A stretch of DNA of 20,000 bases. Origin: Seminavis robusta (Eukaryota; Bacillariophyta; Bacillariophyceae; Naviculales; Naviculaceae). Both the position numbers and the translations under genes were made by a program. Below are positions 7,707-18,612 of the stretch, one piece after another. Position 1 is the first letter of the stretch; each line of letters opens with the position of its first letter. The stretch lies in the NCBI GenBank assembly GCA_903772945.1, contig CAICTM010001889.1, forward strand, positions 1-20,000, given 5' to 3'. A model generated the notes under the pieces. The model saw nothing but the letters and a program-made list of their open reading frames with translations, ran no database searches and had not been told where the DNA came from.

Positions 7707-9878
<2,172 letters not shown>

Positions 9879-10118
9879 ACAAAAGTATTTGTGCCATCCC
9901 TAAATGTGTACCATCAGCGGCTGAACGAGGAGAACAAAACACAACAATCTATGTGGGAAGCAAGGGACATGTCTATTTTCGCTTGAAGCGCCATGAGACT
10001 GTGTCTGTGCCATGTAACTATAGTGAGAAACCGAAAAGCTGACAGACTGTTGCCACCACCAGAAACGGAGTGTTGGTCGACAAATTTAATGTCGGGCAGC
10101 TGCTACGGGCGACGGGTT

Positions 10119-10940
10119 CTATCTCTTCCTGGAAGGAGGAGATCTTGAACGGCTTCTACTCCTTCGTTCCGATTTCTTTCTCTTTTTCTTGTCGTCTTTT
10201 CTGCTGGATTTCTTGTGTTTTCTGCTGCTGCTGCTAGATCGATGGCGTTCACCTTTGCTACGGTCTTCAGCCTCATCACCATCCTTCATGTGCTTGGCAC
10301 GTTTCTCCCTCCTCCTTTCTTCTCGTTCCTGTCTGATCTGAGCTCTCTCTCGTTTCCTACGTTCCTTCTCTCTTTTCTGTTCCTCCTTGCTCTTACGTCC
10401 CTCTGGCCGATTTGGGTCCTCTTCCTCGGTAGACTTTTTCCTTTTGCTTGCTTTGGGTGCAAATAGATCCTGTCCCTGATGAAAGCTAAAATCATTCTTC
10501 AGCTCTACTCCCTCATAGGCATGTCCTTCCAATCCCTCATTCTCTTGTAATCGTTTCTGCAATTCTTCTTCCTTATCTTGCAAACTCTTGGGCAATCGAT
10601 AGCTCTCCACATGATCCACCCGCAACGATCGTCCTTGGTTCATTTGAAAGCCACACAAATTGTCCACGGCCAAGACACAACTTCGGGCATCGCAGTACTT
10701 GCAAAAACAAAAGCCCTTGGATTTGCCCGTGTCCTCATCGCGCACCAAATGAAAGTCGTCAATTTCCCCGTATTCCGACATGACGGCCAAGACATCGCCT
10801 TCCGTCAGCTCGTACGCTAAATTGCCCACAAACACCCATGCCGAACGCGCATACTTGGCATGCCACGAAGCCGATGTCCCCGAAATGCCACGGGCTAGTT
10901 CTTCTTGATTGATACGTTCCACTTCACGAATTTGGTTCAT
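10119..10940 (-). CDS. RBMX2: RBMX2/Ist3 (Snu17)-type RNA-binding splicing factor (273 aa)
   Basis: From Met at 10940 the protein starts MNQIREVERINQEELARG and continues ASWHAKYARSAWVFVGNLAY, the pattern of the RBMX2/Ist3 family. The RRM (about 34-112) shows RNP2 VFVGNL (36-41), YELTEGDV and RNP1 KSKGFCFCKY (73-82). A long Lys/Arg/Glu-rich region and an RSRSRSRSPPSRKR end follow. In yeast Ist3 joins Bud13 and Pml1 in the RES complex, which helps activate the spliceosome in the nucleus. The frame stays open upstream to an ATG at 11018, adding 26 residues rich in His and Asn. I prefer 10940 because family proteins begin at this Met and the extension comes from a TGG-rich simple stretch, but 11018 is possible. 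It is convergent with the kinase gene (240 bp between stops). Confidence 0.92.
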   Translation of the reverse strand: MNQIREVERINQEELARGISGTSASWHAKYARSAWVFVGNLAYELTEGDVLAVMSEYGEIDDFHLVRDEDTGKSKGFCFCKYCDARSCVLAVDNLCGFQMNQGRSLRVDHVESYRLPKSLQDKEEELQKRLQENEGLEGHAYEGVELKNDFSFHQGQDLFAPKASKRKKSTEEEDPNRPEGRKSKEEQKREKERRKRERAQIRQEREERRREKRAKHMKDGDEAEDRSKGERHRSSSSSRKHKKSSRKDDKKKRKKSERRSRSRSRSPPSRKR

Positions 10941-11018
10941 CTTTCTGACTGCATCAACACAAGAAGGACAGAGAGAGTATTGCTTGTGGTTGTGGAGGTT
11001 GTGGTGGTTGTGGTGCAT

Positions 11019-11246
11019 GATACCGAGTACCGTAGTGGTGTTCGGCTCAATTCGAATAGTTGATTATTTTAGTCGAATCGATTGATTGCTCAATCGAATT
11101 CCGTCGATTTGGACCCTCCCAGCGTGGAAAGAAACGCTTGGACTGTCCACGTTTTTTTTTTTGCGTTTTCTCCAAAACCGAAGCACAGCTGTACTCTTCC
11201 ACAACCTCAGCATAGTTGGAAAGCAAACGCAACCGGCAACTCCACC
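11019..11246. promoter_or_regulatory. Divergent promoter region between RBMX2-like and ankyrin genes
   Basis: This short gap separates two divergent genes. It holds a perfect inverted repeat TCGATTGA (11078-11085) / TCAATCGA (11090-11097) within an AATCGATT-rich block, like the block at 2401-2460. A T-run lies at about 11152-11162. A shared promoter is inferred from geometry only. Confidence 0.5.
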
Positions 11247-12824
11247 ATGCTAGCAATCCGCAAGCTACTCTTTGGATCATCTGGAACCAGAGCCATAACA
11301 GCTTCTACCCAGCCTTGTCGAAAGAGGAAGCAGTCTTCTCCCATAGAGTCTGCAGATAAGTTGGTCAACGAGCTTCAGCCATTGGTAGATCAAAAAGAAA
11401 TTTGGATTGGTGAAATCCTTCCATTCCTTGGCATGGGGCAGAATGCTTTTGTTGGGAGTGTCAACAAGCAATGGAAGCAGCTTTATAAAGAATACTGTGA
11501 CACTGTGAAGAAACGGCCTCTTGTCATAAGTATCTTATGGATGAAGTTGAAGAGAAGGGCAACCAGAAAAGATACATATTACTCTGCAGCATTCTGCAAT
11601 GTGTCATGTGCTGAATACTGGCACAAGTACAAATGCTCCAAGAAGACCCCAAAGTATGAGGATGTTTGCACCTCCATTGCCAGAGTGGGTTCTCTAAAAG
11701 TGATTCAATGGGCCCATGAGAAAGGATTTCCATGTAATAAAGATACTTGTTCTGCTGCCGCTGAGGGTGGAAATTTGGAAGTCCTGAAATGGGCCCGTGA
11801 AAATGGCTGCCCTTGGTGTGAAGACACTTGCATGCATGCTGCAGAAAATGGCCATCTGGATATGCTGAGATGGGCTCATGAAAATGGCAGCCCTTGGGAC
11901 TGGCAGACATGTGCACATGCTGCAAAAAATGGCCATCTGGAAGTGCTAAAGTGGGCTCATGAAAATGGCTGCCCTTGGGACTGGCGGACATGTGCAAATG
12001 CTGCTGCAGGTGGTCATTTGGATGTTCTGAAATGGGCTATTGAAAACGGATGCCCTTGGGATGATGTCACATGTGCAAATGCTGCTGCAGGTGGTCATTT
12101 GGATGTTCTGAAATGGGCACATGCAAATGGCTGTCCATGGGATACAAGGACAAGTGAAAATGCTGCAAAGGGTGGCCATTTGGATGTTCTCAAGTGGGCT
12201 CATGAAAATGGGTGTCCCCAGGATTCATGCACATGTGCTGGAGCTGCCAAGGGAGGTCATTTGGAAGTTCTAAAATGGGCTCATGAACATGGCTGTCCAA
12301 TGGTGGAATCAACATGTTACAATGCTGCATGTGGGGGCCATTTGGAAATTCTGAAATATGCCCATGAACATGGATGTCCATGGGATGAAAGTACCTGTAC
12401 CTTTGCGGCCTTTCATGGAGATTTGGAGTTCCTAAAATGGGCTCATGTACACGGGTGTCCATGGAATGCGCTAGTTTCGTGGATGGCTGCTAGCGAAGGC
12501 CAGTTGGAAGTACTTAGATATGCTCACGAGAATGGCTGTCCATGGCACAAGGACACATCCACATGTGCTGCCAAGTATGGGTACTTGGATGTGATAAAGT
12601 ATGCTCATGAGAATGGATGTCCCTGGGATGAACAGACATGTGAAGGTGCTGCTGCTGGAGGCTACTTGGAGATTCTAAAATATGCACGGGAGCAAGGCTG
12701 CCCATGGGACGATCGCACTGTCAAAGCTGCTCGCAAGTGGAAGCATTGGGAAGTTCTCAAATGGGCTAAGAAAAATGGTTGCCCTGGAAAAAGGAAGCGG
12801 AGATGGTGCTTGCTAGCTAGCTAG
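11247..12824 (+). CDS. Ankyrin-repeat protein with F-box-like N-terminus (525 aa)
   Basis: The ATG at 11247 sits in good context (CCACCATG). The frame is open upstream to 11082 but only with a TTG start. Residues about 53-84 (EILPFLGMGQNAFVGSVNKQ, then WKQLYKEY) resemble the F-box-like head seen in diatom and other protist ankyrin families. Residues 139-516 are 14 consecutive 27-residue units of the type xTCxxAAxxGHLEVLKWA, then HENGCPWD. Repeats of this kind form stacked helix pairs for protein binding; the partner is unknown. If the F-box call is right, the protein would be a ubiquitin-ligase substrate adaptor, but that is inference. Units 5 and 6 share an identical 50-bp stretch (11988-12037 and 12069-12118), indicating recent duplication or conversion. 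It ends KRRWCLLAS. Confidence 0.88.
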   Translation: MLAIRKLLFGSSGTRAITASTQPCRKRKQSSPIESADKLVNELQPLVDQKEIWIGEILPFLGMGQNAFVGSVNKQWKQLYKEYCDTVKKRPLVISILWMKLKRRATRKDTYYSAAFCNVSCAEYWHKYKCSKKTPKYEDVCTSIARVGSLKVIQWAHEKGFPCNKDTCSAAAEGGNLEVLKWARENGCPWCEDTCMHAAENGHLDMLRWAHENGSPWDWQTCAHAAKNGHLEVLKWAHENGCPWDWRTCANAAAGGHLDVLKWAIENGCPWDDVTCANAAAGGHLDVLKWAHANGCPWDTRTSENAAKGGHLDVLKWAHENGCPQDSCTCAGAAKGGHLEVLKWAHEHGCPMVESTCYNAACGGHLEILKYAHEHGCPWDESTCTFAAFHGDLEFLKWAHVHGCPWNALVSWMAASEGQLEVLRYAHENGCPWHKDTSTCAAKYGYLDVIKYAHENGCPWDEQTCEGAAAGGYLEILKYAREQGCPWDDRTVKAARKWKHWEVLKWAKKNGCPGKRKRRWCLLAS

Positions 12825-13242
12825 CTGCCGGTACGACGTAGCTGTAGATTGAAGTTTGAGTTTTAACTCCCAGCACACAATGTTCTTCGTTTATCGCGGA
12901 CCGAGATTCCTTGCCTCCTCATTTGTCTCTTACATAGCTTTGCAGCATTCTCTTTGACACGCGATCTACTACCCACCCAAAAGTGCATGACAGCAGCTCG
13001 ACAGCTATCATGACGCCGCCACGTACTCCCACCACAAGGGTTCGGGTGCTCTTGATATCCAATGGGATTGCATTGGGCACGTTCTTTCTTCCGCTCACCT
13101 CTTTCGGGAAGGAACAAAAACCAAACAAGAACCTCGCGTGTTGCTTGAGAGATGTCAAATCTGCCAATGGGATAAGGTTGTCACTCTTTTAACATTGCCT
13201 TTGAAGCATTATCTTTCTTCCAGTCTTTCTGATCTGTAAAAG
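12825..13242. other. Intergenic, no gene; 5' region of the thioredoxin-like gene
   Basis: CTAGCTAG words sit just after the ankyrin stop. A small open frame (13010-13192 from its first ATG) has a hydrophobic stretch but no recognisable family. Minus-strand frames over the same bases look like shadows. Confidence 0.5.
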
Positions 13243-13839
13243 ATGAACCGTACACTAGCCCTGCTGATTTTGCTGGAGGCCTCCTGTTTCTTCTGTGGGG
13301 TGCGGGGCTTTCGTCGGCCACATGTTGTCCAAGGCAGACACAGAAATGGACAAGTCAGAAAAGCCACTACATGTACACGACAACCAAACGATGTGAGAAT
13401 ACAAGGTCCCCGTCGTCGCAGAGTCATATTGAAGCAGTCGGACAATGATGAATTGATCCATGCCAGACTAGCTGCGGTTGCTACCTCTACCGGTACTACT
13501 ACTTCTTCCTCCAATAGAAAGTTCAAGAACTTTGAAGAAATGCTATCGGCTTACAAGGAAGAACCGCTAATGGTTATCTTTACGGCAGTCAACTGTGGTC
13601 CTTGTCGGTTAATGAAGAAGGAAATGAACCAAGTTTCCATCCGAATGCCCTTTAAAATGTTTAGCGTGGATACCGAAAAGTTTCCTCACGTGGGCAGTCG
13701 CTTTCAAGTGGCGGCTCTTCCCTGCCTGGTGCTGGTACAGAATGGAGAACCAGTGCTGCGATTAGAAGGTGTCGTCAAGGCAGAAGAAGTTATTGAACGG
13801 GTGCAGACAATCGTTACCAGCAGCAGCAGTACGGTATGA
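13243..13839 (+). CDS. Thioredoxin-like protein with probable plastid-targeting presequence (198 aa)
   Basis: Residues 1-22 are a signal peptide with a Leu/Ile-rich core. The predicted cleavage site GVRG|FRRP puts Phe at +1, the feature that marks diatom plastid presequences (ASAFAP-type). A basic, Ser/Thr-rich transit-like stretch extends to about residue 92. The thioredoxin fold covers about 93-192, with the redox motif CGPC at 118-121, VDTEKFPHVGSRFQVAALP including the cis-Pro position (160), and a C-terminal GVVKAEEVIERVQ helix. The residue before CGPC is Asn (AVNCGPC) where thioredoxins normally have Trp. The likely role is disulfide reduction or exchange in the chloroplast. No intron is needed, and the ATG is the only good start. 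Confidence 0.88.
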   Translation: MNRTLALLILLEASCFFCGVRGFRRPHVVQGRHRNGQVRKATTCTRQPNDVRIQGPRRRRVILKQSDNDELIHARLAAVATSTGTTTSSSNRKFKNFEEMLSAYKEEPLMVIFTAVNCGPCRLMKKEMNQVSIRMPFKMFSVDTEKFPHVGSRFQVAALPCLVLVQNGEPVLRLEGVVKAEEVIERVQTIVTSSSSTV

Positions 13840-14241
13840 CAACGAGAACACCTTCAAAGCCTCCGTTTTAGTCGGAATTGCTGGATTTTCGGTTGTCCTA
13901 TCGGCGGACAACGTAGTGTTGCAGGAACCACCAAGATTGAAGCGCAGGAGCAAAGAGAAGAATGTAACAATACGTGTAATTTGCTAGCAGACACCTTTAC
14001 CTTGCTAAGGCAGCTACTGTACTGCAGTGTAGCTGCGCCCAAGCTGCCGCCTGAATATCATTAATGCATGCACGATGTACTAGTACCGGTATTCCTCGCG
14101 TCCTGTCGTACAGAGTGTGAGCACCCAGAAATGATTGTAGTGCAACACTACGTTACAGACAGAAGCAAATTATTGTGCATCCTGCTGACTTCTTATCGAA
14201 AAACAAGTAAGCTAGCCATCCATTGGTTCTCTCCCGCTCAC
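13840..14241. other. Intergenic between thioredoxin-like and adenylosuccinate lyase genes
   Basis: This is the 3' region of two convergent genes. A frame overlapping the end of the thioredoxin gene stays open to 13987 and encodes a hydrophobic stretch, but it has no ATG and no family resemblance. GTACTAGTACCGGTA lies at 14078-14092. Nothing else is recognised. Confidence 0.5.
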
Positions 14242-15877
14242 TCACACATTGACACCATCCACACTTTCCACCGACAAGAGACTCTTGTGTGTTTCCAAGA
14301 CGGGTTTGATTTCATCCTCTAGAAACTCATCCACCTGCTGTGGAGCCCGTCCCACAAAGAGAATGGGATCAATCAGGGTATCCAACTTGGCATGAACGGC
14401 CTTGAAGAGTGGGTCCTTGGCAATCCGTGTCATGAGATCATTGGGCTTTCCCTCTCCCTTGACGACAGCACCCGCCTCCATGGAATAGACCCGAATGGCT
14501 TCGTGGAGTTCCTGGCGATCGCCACCGGCCTTGACACCTGTCAGCCATGATGGAAAGAATTGGAAACAAAGAGTAAAAGACAAAGAGATGTACCGTCAGT
14601 AATGGCATGAGAGAGCATCATCATCCACCCATCCATCCACCATTTTCGCTGTTGTGACTACAACGACCATACTCACATTCCATGAGAATAACTTCAGTGG
14701 CCATAAAGGGCAACTCTTCCATGACATGTTTCTTGACGACATTGGGCCAGACATGCAATCCATCACCGATATTGTTTAGCAAATTCAAAATGACATCTAC
14801 CGCCAGGAATCCTTCTGGCAGAACAATGCGCCGAATGGCGGAATCATCCAGTGTCCGTTCGAACCATTGCGACGCGTGCGTATGGGCGGCGGCATTGGGC
14901 AAACCCATGACATAACGACTGAGAGAACAGACTCGTTCGGACCGCATGGGATTGCGTTTGTACGCCATGGCGGAACTTCCAATTTGTGTCTTGGCAAAGG
15001 GTTCTTCCACTTCCTTTAAATTGGCCAAGAGACGAATGTCACCGCACATTTTGTAGGCCGATTGGGCAATGCCCGATAACAAGCTCAAGACATTGAAATC
15101 AATTTTGCGCGTATAGGTTTGTCCCGACACGGGAATGGCTTTTTTGAAATTCATGAGTTCACAGACTCGTTTGTTGAGTTGTTTGACCTTGTCGTGGTCA
15201 CCATCAAAGAGTTCCAAAAAGGACGCCTGGGTTCCCGTGGTTCCCTTGACACCTCGCATGGGCAATTCGTCAATTTCGCGTGTGACTCGTTCGAGATCGA
15301 GCAGTAGGTCTTGCATCCACAGAGTGCATCGTTTGCCAACGGTGGTCAACTGCGCGGGTTGATAATGAGTGAATCCAAGAGTCGGCAAATCCTTGTATTG
15401 TTGAGCAAATTTCTGCAGGGTATCCAGGGTTTGTACCAATTTTCGTTGAATGAGTTGGAGGGAATCTCGAATCTGCACCAGATCGGTATTGTCTCCGACA
15501 TAACAACTGGTAGCACCGAGATGAATGACGGGCATGGCCTTGGTCGCCTGACTCCCAAAGGCATGAACGTGTCCCATGACATCGTGGCGAAATTCGGCTT
15601 CCTTGGCATTGGCAGTTTCCATGTCAATATCAAACAGAAATTTCCTCATTTCTTCCAATTGCTCATCGGTAATATCTATCCCCAACTCTTGTTCCGCCGT
15701 GGCCAAGGCCGTCCAGAGCTGCCGCCATGTGGTAAACTTTTTGGCTGGGGACCAAATAAAGGACATTTCCTTGGTAGCATACCGTTGGACCAACGGATGT
15801 TCGTAGACACGATGATCTGGCAGGGCATCCTCTGGAAAGGTCGCGGCTGCTTCTAGGAATTTATCAGCGTTGCTCAT
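14242..15877 (-). CDS. ADSL: Adenylosuccinate lyase (498 aa, two exons)
   Basis: Exon 1 runs 15877-14677 and exon 2 14537-14242 on the minus strand. The 139-bp intron has donor GAAT|GTGAGT and acceptor CTGACAG, and splicing rebuilds [11 protein letters not shown] across the junction. The sum is 499 codons. The enzyme splits SAICAR to AICAR and adenylosuccinate to AMP in purine synthesis, each time releasing fumarate. Family marks include MGHVHAFG (101-108), [10 protein letters not shown] (121-130), [11 protein letters not shown] with the catalytic-type His171, and the flexible signature loop [14 protein letters not shown] (301-314) with the catalytic-type Ser. The loop has Ala where many homologues have Pro (SSAMPYKRNP). 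Length and start fit the eukaryotic ADSL type. No targeting peptide is evident, so a cytosolic site is likely. Confidence 0.96.
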
Positions 15878-16408
15878 GGTTGCTCGATAGTGTAATAGTG
15901 ATCAGAGAAGATGATATGTATGTAGTGTGATGTGAGATTCGCTTCACAGGAGCCCTCTATTCAGGAAAATGAGAGAGTGCAAGGAAACGGATCCAAAAAG
16001 TGATGGCTGTGGGAACGCTTGAAGGGGTGAGAAACCGGGGACTGATCGATTCACGTACAATATGACGTCATTTGGAGTTACCTGTACCCAAGGAAGCGGG
16101 GTTGGGGTAATGGTCGTTCCAGCCACTATGTCCGTGCGAGAAAGAAAAAATCAAATGTCTATTTTTTTTTAAAAGGCTACTCTGAGTACCACTGTCCACG
16201 GTGCCGCTACGAAGTACCCTAAACCGATAACCCCCACAAACATTGGGGCGGAGAGAGTTACCAAACGCGGAACATGGATCCCTCTGCATCTGACCCACTC
16301 GCTGGGTTGGAGGCAAGCAAGCCATTGACAGCTTTCGAGCTTCTCCAGCTGCATTAATAGATCAAGAAGCAGCAGAGTAATTGCAGCCGCCTCCATTCAT
16401 TGTCCCCC
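15878..16408. promoter_or_regulatory. Divergent promoter between adenylosuccinate lyase and glycosyltransferase, with a TGACGTCA site
   Basis: The two genes start 531 bp apart on opposite strands. A perfect CRE-type palindrome TGACGTCA lies at 16063-16070. In diatoms the half-site TGACGT is known as a bZIP/aureochrome and CO2-cAMP-responsive element. A T-run sits at about 16161-16170. No gene is supported in the interval. Regulation by this site is inferred from the motif only. Confidence 0.5.
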
Positions 16409-17869
16409 ATGAGGTCTCCCTCGGACAAACAGGACAAGAAAGCAATGTACGGCTCGGCAACTTGCTTTCTGTTGCTTTGTGGATGCAGTTTTGCGTTATT
16501 GTGTTTTGATCACCACCTTTTCGAACTAGTGGGGATTTCTACCACCACACTGACTGGAGCCGTTGAAACGAGAAGTATTCCCTTGACCAACGGCACATTC
16601 CACAAGCATCATGATATAATACCGTCCAATGATACCACCCAAAATATTACCACTCACCAGATCACAGATACTGCCGTGTTATCTACCCCACTACCGGTAG
16701 CAATCTCAGAGGCATCCGATTTTACAGCTCAACAATCTACTACAAGTACTACTGCTATCCATAATTACACAGACTTGGAATTTAAATTCTACCAACGCCA
16801 CTACGACATGCTGCACAGAATAGCACAGCACGATTACATGATGTGGGGATTTGATAAAATGGACGGTCTCTTTGCCAGTGTGACGCGGTACAAGGTCAAA
16901 GACAGTGACTTGGCTTATCATTTGGAACAGCAGCAGGCAGTCACCGACCATGACTCGCCCATTCTGGGAAATCGAGGCAACAACCGCATTGTTCATTTCC
17001 ATGCAAAGCATGAAAGTCTGTGTCAAGCGGCTCTACTCTTTAATCAATACCGAGACCAACCCAATGCAAAGCCATGGCCACACGTGCTGCTCTTTGGCTT
17101 TCAACAAGATTTGGGAGGTTTGGGGAGTATGATTCATGGAGAAACCACTGCCACTGCCAGAGATGTTTCCCTAGTGTGGAAGAGAATGGGCTGCAAAAAG
17201 AGTTTTATCCTCCAATACCTCAATCATCCCGACACGCTGGCAGCCATTACCAGCCAATTTCATTACAAATGGGATCACCCCAAGACACACTCCATCCCAC
17301 TTGGAATCATGGATGCCACTGTGGTGGAAGCCGCCTACAAGGTGACTCGCAAACTGCCTCCACCCACAACCCTGTCATCTGCCACACGAGAACGAGAAAT
17401 GTTGCTCAGTTTCAGTCTCAAAAAGGATTCACGGGCAAGGGCACAAAAACAATTGGATTACAACTTTCGTGATTCCAACATTTCCACGGCACAAACGTGG
17501 GCCAAGAACAGAGACAAGAAAAAGAAAACATCCAAAATTGAGTTTTTCCAACTCTTGTCCCAATCCAAATTCATTCTCAGTCCTCATGGACTTGGATTGG
17601 ATTGTTATCGAACGTGGGAAGGTTTGTGGATGGGAGTGATTCCCATTCTGGAATCTCTTGGTGACAAGCGCATGCCCGATGGCTGGTTCCGGACATTGGA
17701 TGACTTGCCAGCCCTTGTTGTGGAGAGCTATGCCCAAGTAACACCGGAACTCTTGGAACAGACGTACCATGAAATATTGGAAAAATGGGATACCTACAAT
17801 TGGGAAAAACTCACCAAAACCTGGTGGGTCAATTGGATTCATCACTTTTTGGAGCCAGTGGATGGGTGA
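16409..17869 (+). CDS. Exostosin-like type II membrane glycosyltransferase (486 aa)
   Basis: The ATG at 16409 is the first in the frame; the open frame extends slightly upstream only through a TTG. A short basic cytoplasmic tail precedes a single membrane segment (about residues 13-34), and a Ser/Thr-rich stem with several NxT sites follows, as in Golgi enzymes. The C-terminal part carries FILSPHGLGLDCYRTWE then GLWMGVIPILE (388-415), the nucleotide-sugar-binding core pattern of exostosin/GT47-like proteins (SPxGxGxDxxRTWE, GxIPI). The WDTYNWEKLTKTWW-type end fits protist relatives. It probably transfers a sugar to a glycoprotein or polysaccharide in the Golgi; donor and acceptor cannot be read from sequence. 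No intron is apparent. Confidence 0.8.
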   Translation: MRSPSDKQDKKAMYGSATCFLLLCGCSFALLCFDHHLFELVGISTTTLTGAVETRSIPLTNGTFHKHHDIIPSNDTTQNITTHQITDTAVLSTPLPVAISEASDFTAQQSTTSTTAIHNYTDLEFKFYQRHYDMLHRIAQHDYMMWGFDKMDGLFASVTRYKVKDSDLAYHLEQQQAVTDHDSPILGNRGNNRIVHFHAKHESLCQAALLFNQYRDQPNAKPWPHVLLFGFQQDLGGLGSMIHGETTATARDVSLVWKRMGCKKSFILQYLNHPDTLAAITSQFHYKWDHPKTHSIPLGIMDATVVEAAYKVTRKLPPPTTLSSATREREMLLSFSLKKDSRARAQKQLDYNFRDSNISTAQTWAKNRDKKKKTSKIEFFQLLSQSKFILSPHGLGLDCYRTWEGLWMGVIPILESLGDKRMPDGWFRTLDDLPALVVESYAQVTPELLEQTYHEILEKWDTYNWEKLTKTWWVNWIHHFLEPVDG

Positions 17870-18612
17870 TTTAATCAAGCCTGGGGGCTCATTATACGAC
17901 ACTCTACAATAGCAACAACAGGAGCGGCCCTGTGGTCAGCAGCTTTTGATTGGTTCGACAACACCCATCGTCAGTGCAGGTTCAGGGAAAGCATTTCAAA
18001 GCTTTAGTTTCACCACGGCTGCATACTTTTGTGGAACATAGTGTCCCAAAACGCATTCATTTTTGCCTGAATTTGTTCTGTTTGTCAGGATGGAGTCATT
18101 GCTTGCTTGACCGACACATGACCCTACATTATCTTGCGGCCTTCAAAAACCAGACTGCACGTGGATTTATGACATAATATATATGGCCTGTGGAAACAAC
18201 TGGTTAGAGTTAGTATTCATTGGAGAACCCCCAGCAATCATCTAATTAATTAACTAACCGAGAAAGGCTATGATTTGCACTTGCCCAGCTCATCTGATCC
18301 AGCTCTCGAGACACGCTCAAGATGGTTGTGATCCAAATAAATTGGACTGTGTCCTTGGGTCAAGACAGTTTTTCAATGGTCGACGAGGCAAGGGCCGCCG
18401 CCGTAAAGAATTCGAAACACATTACTAGTATTCGATCCAACTAACTGACGGGCATCCCAACCGTGCTTTTGTAGATTACTGCTTCATTCGACACTGAGTT
18501 GTCTGTGACGAAGAAGAAAATCGCTGGTTGTTGTTTGTTCCCTGCGAGGATTTGTGTCTGATGCATGCATGTCATGTCTACCTGTCATGTACAGCATGTC
18601 TCAATAATTAGA
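17870..18612. other. Intergenic between two convergent genes, no gene recognised
   Basis: 743 bp with no supported gene. An open frame at 17950-18177 has no family resemblance. The stretch has AT-rich words (TAATATATATGG near 18176-18187) and is likely 3' flanking sequence for both neighbours. A GGTTCGA word at 17951 is not part of a tRNA. Confidence 0.55.

Noticed and set aside
11524..12705. Several minus-strand open frames opposite the ankyrin array
   Set aside because: They mirror the 81-bp repeat unit of the sense gene and encode no recognisable protein.
13010..13192. Possible small protein with a hydrophobic stretch upstream of the thioredoxin-like gene
   Set aside because: Short, overlapped by equally long antisense frames, and no recognisable family or start context.
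13840..13987. Alternative C-terminus or second gene overlapping the thioredoxin-like gene
   Set aside because: The frame lacks an ATG, no splice pair links it sensibly, and the thioredoxin fold is already complete.
15119..15856. Long + strand open frames opposite adenylosuccinate lyase
   Set aside because: They are shadows of a well-conserved enzyme gene on the minus strand.
17940..17975. GGTTCGA word resembling a tRNA B box
   Set aside because: No A box, acceptor stem or anticodon arm can be built around it.
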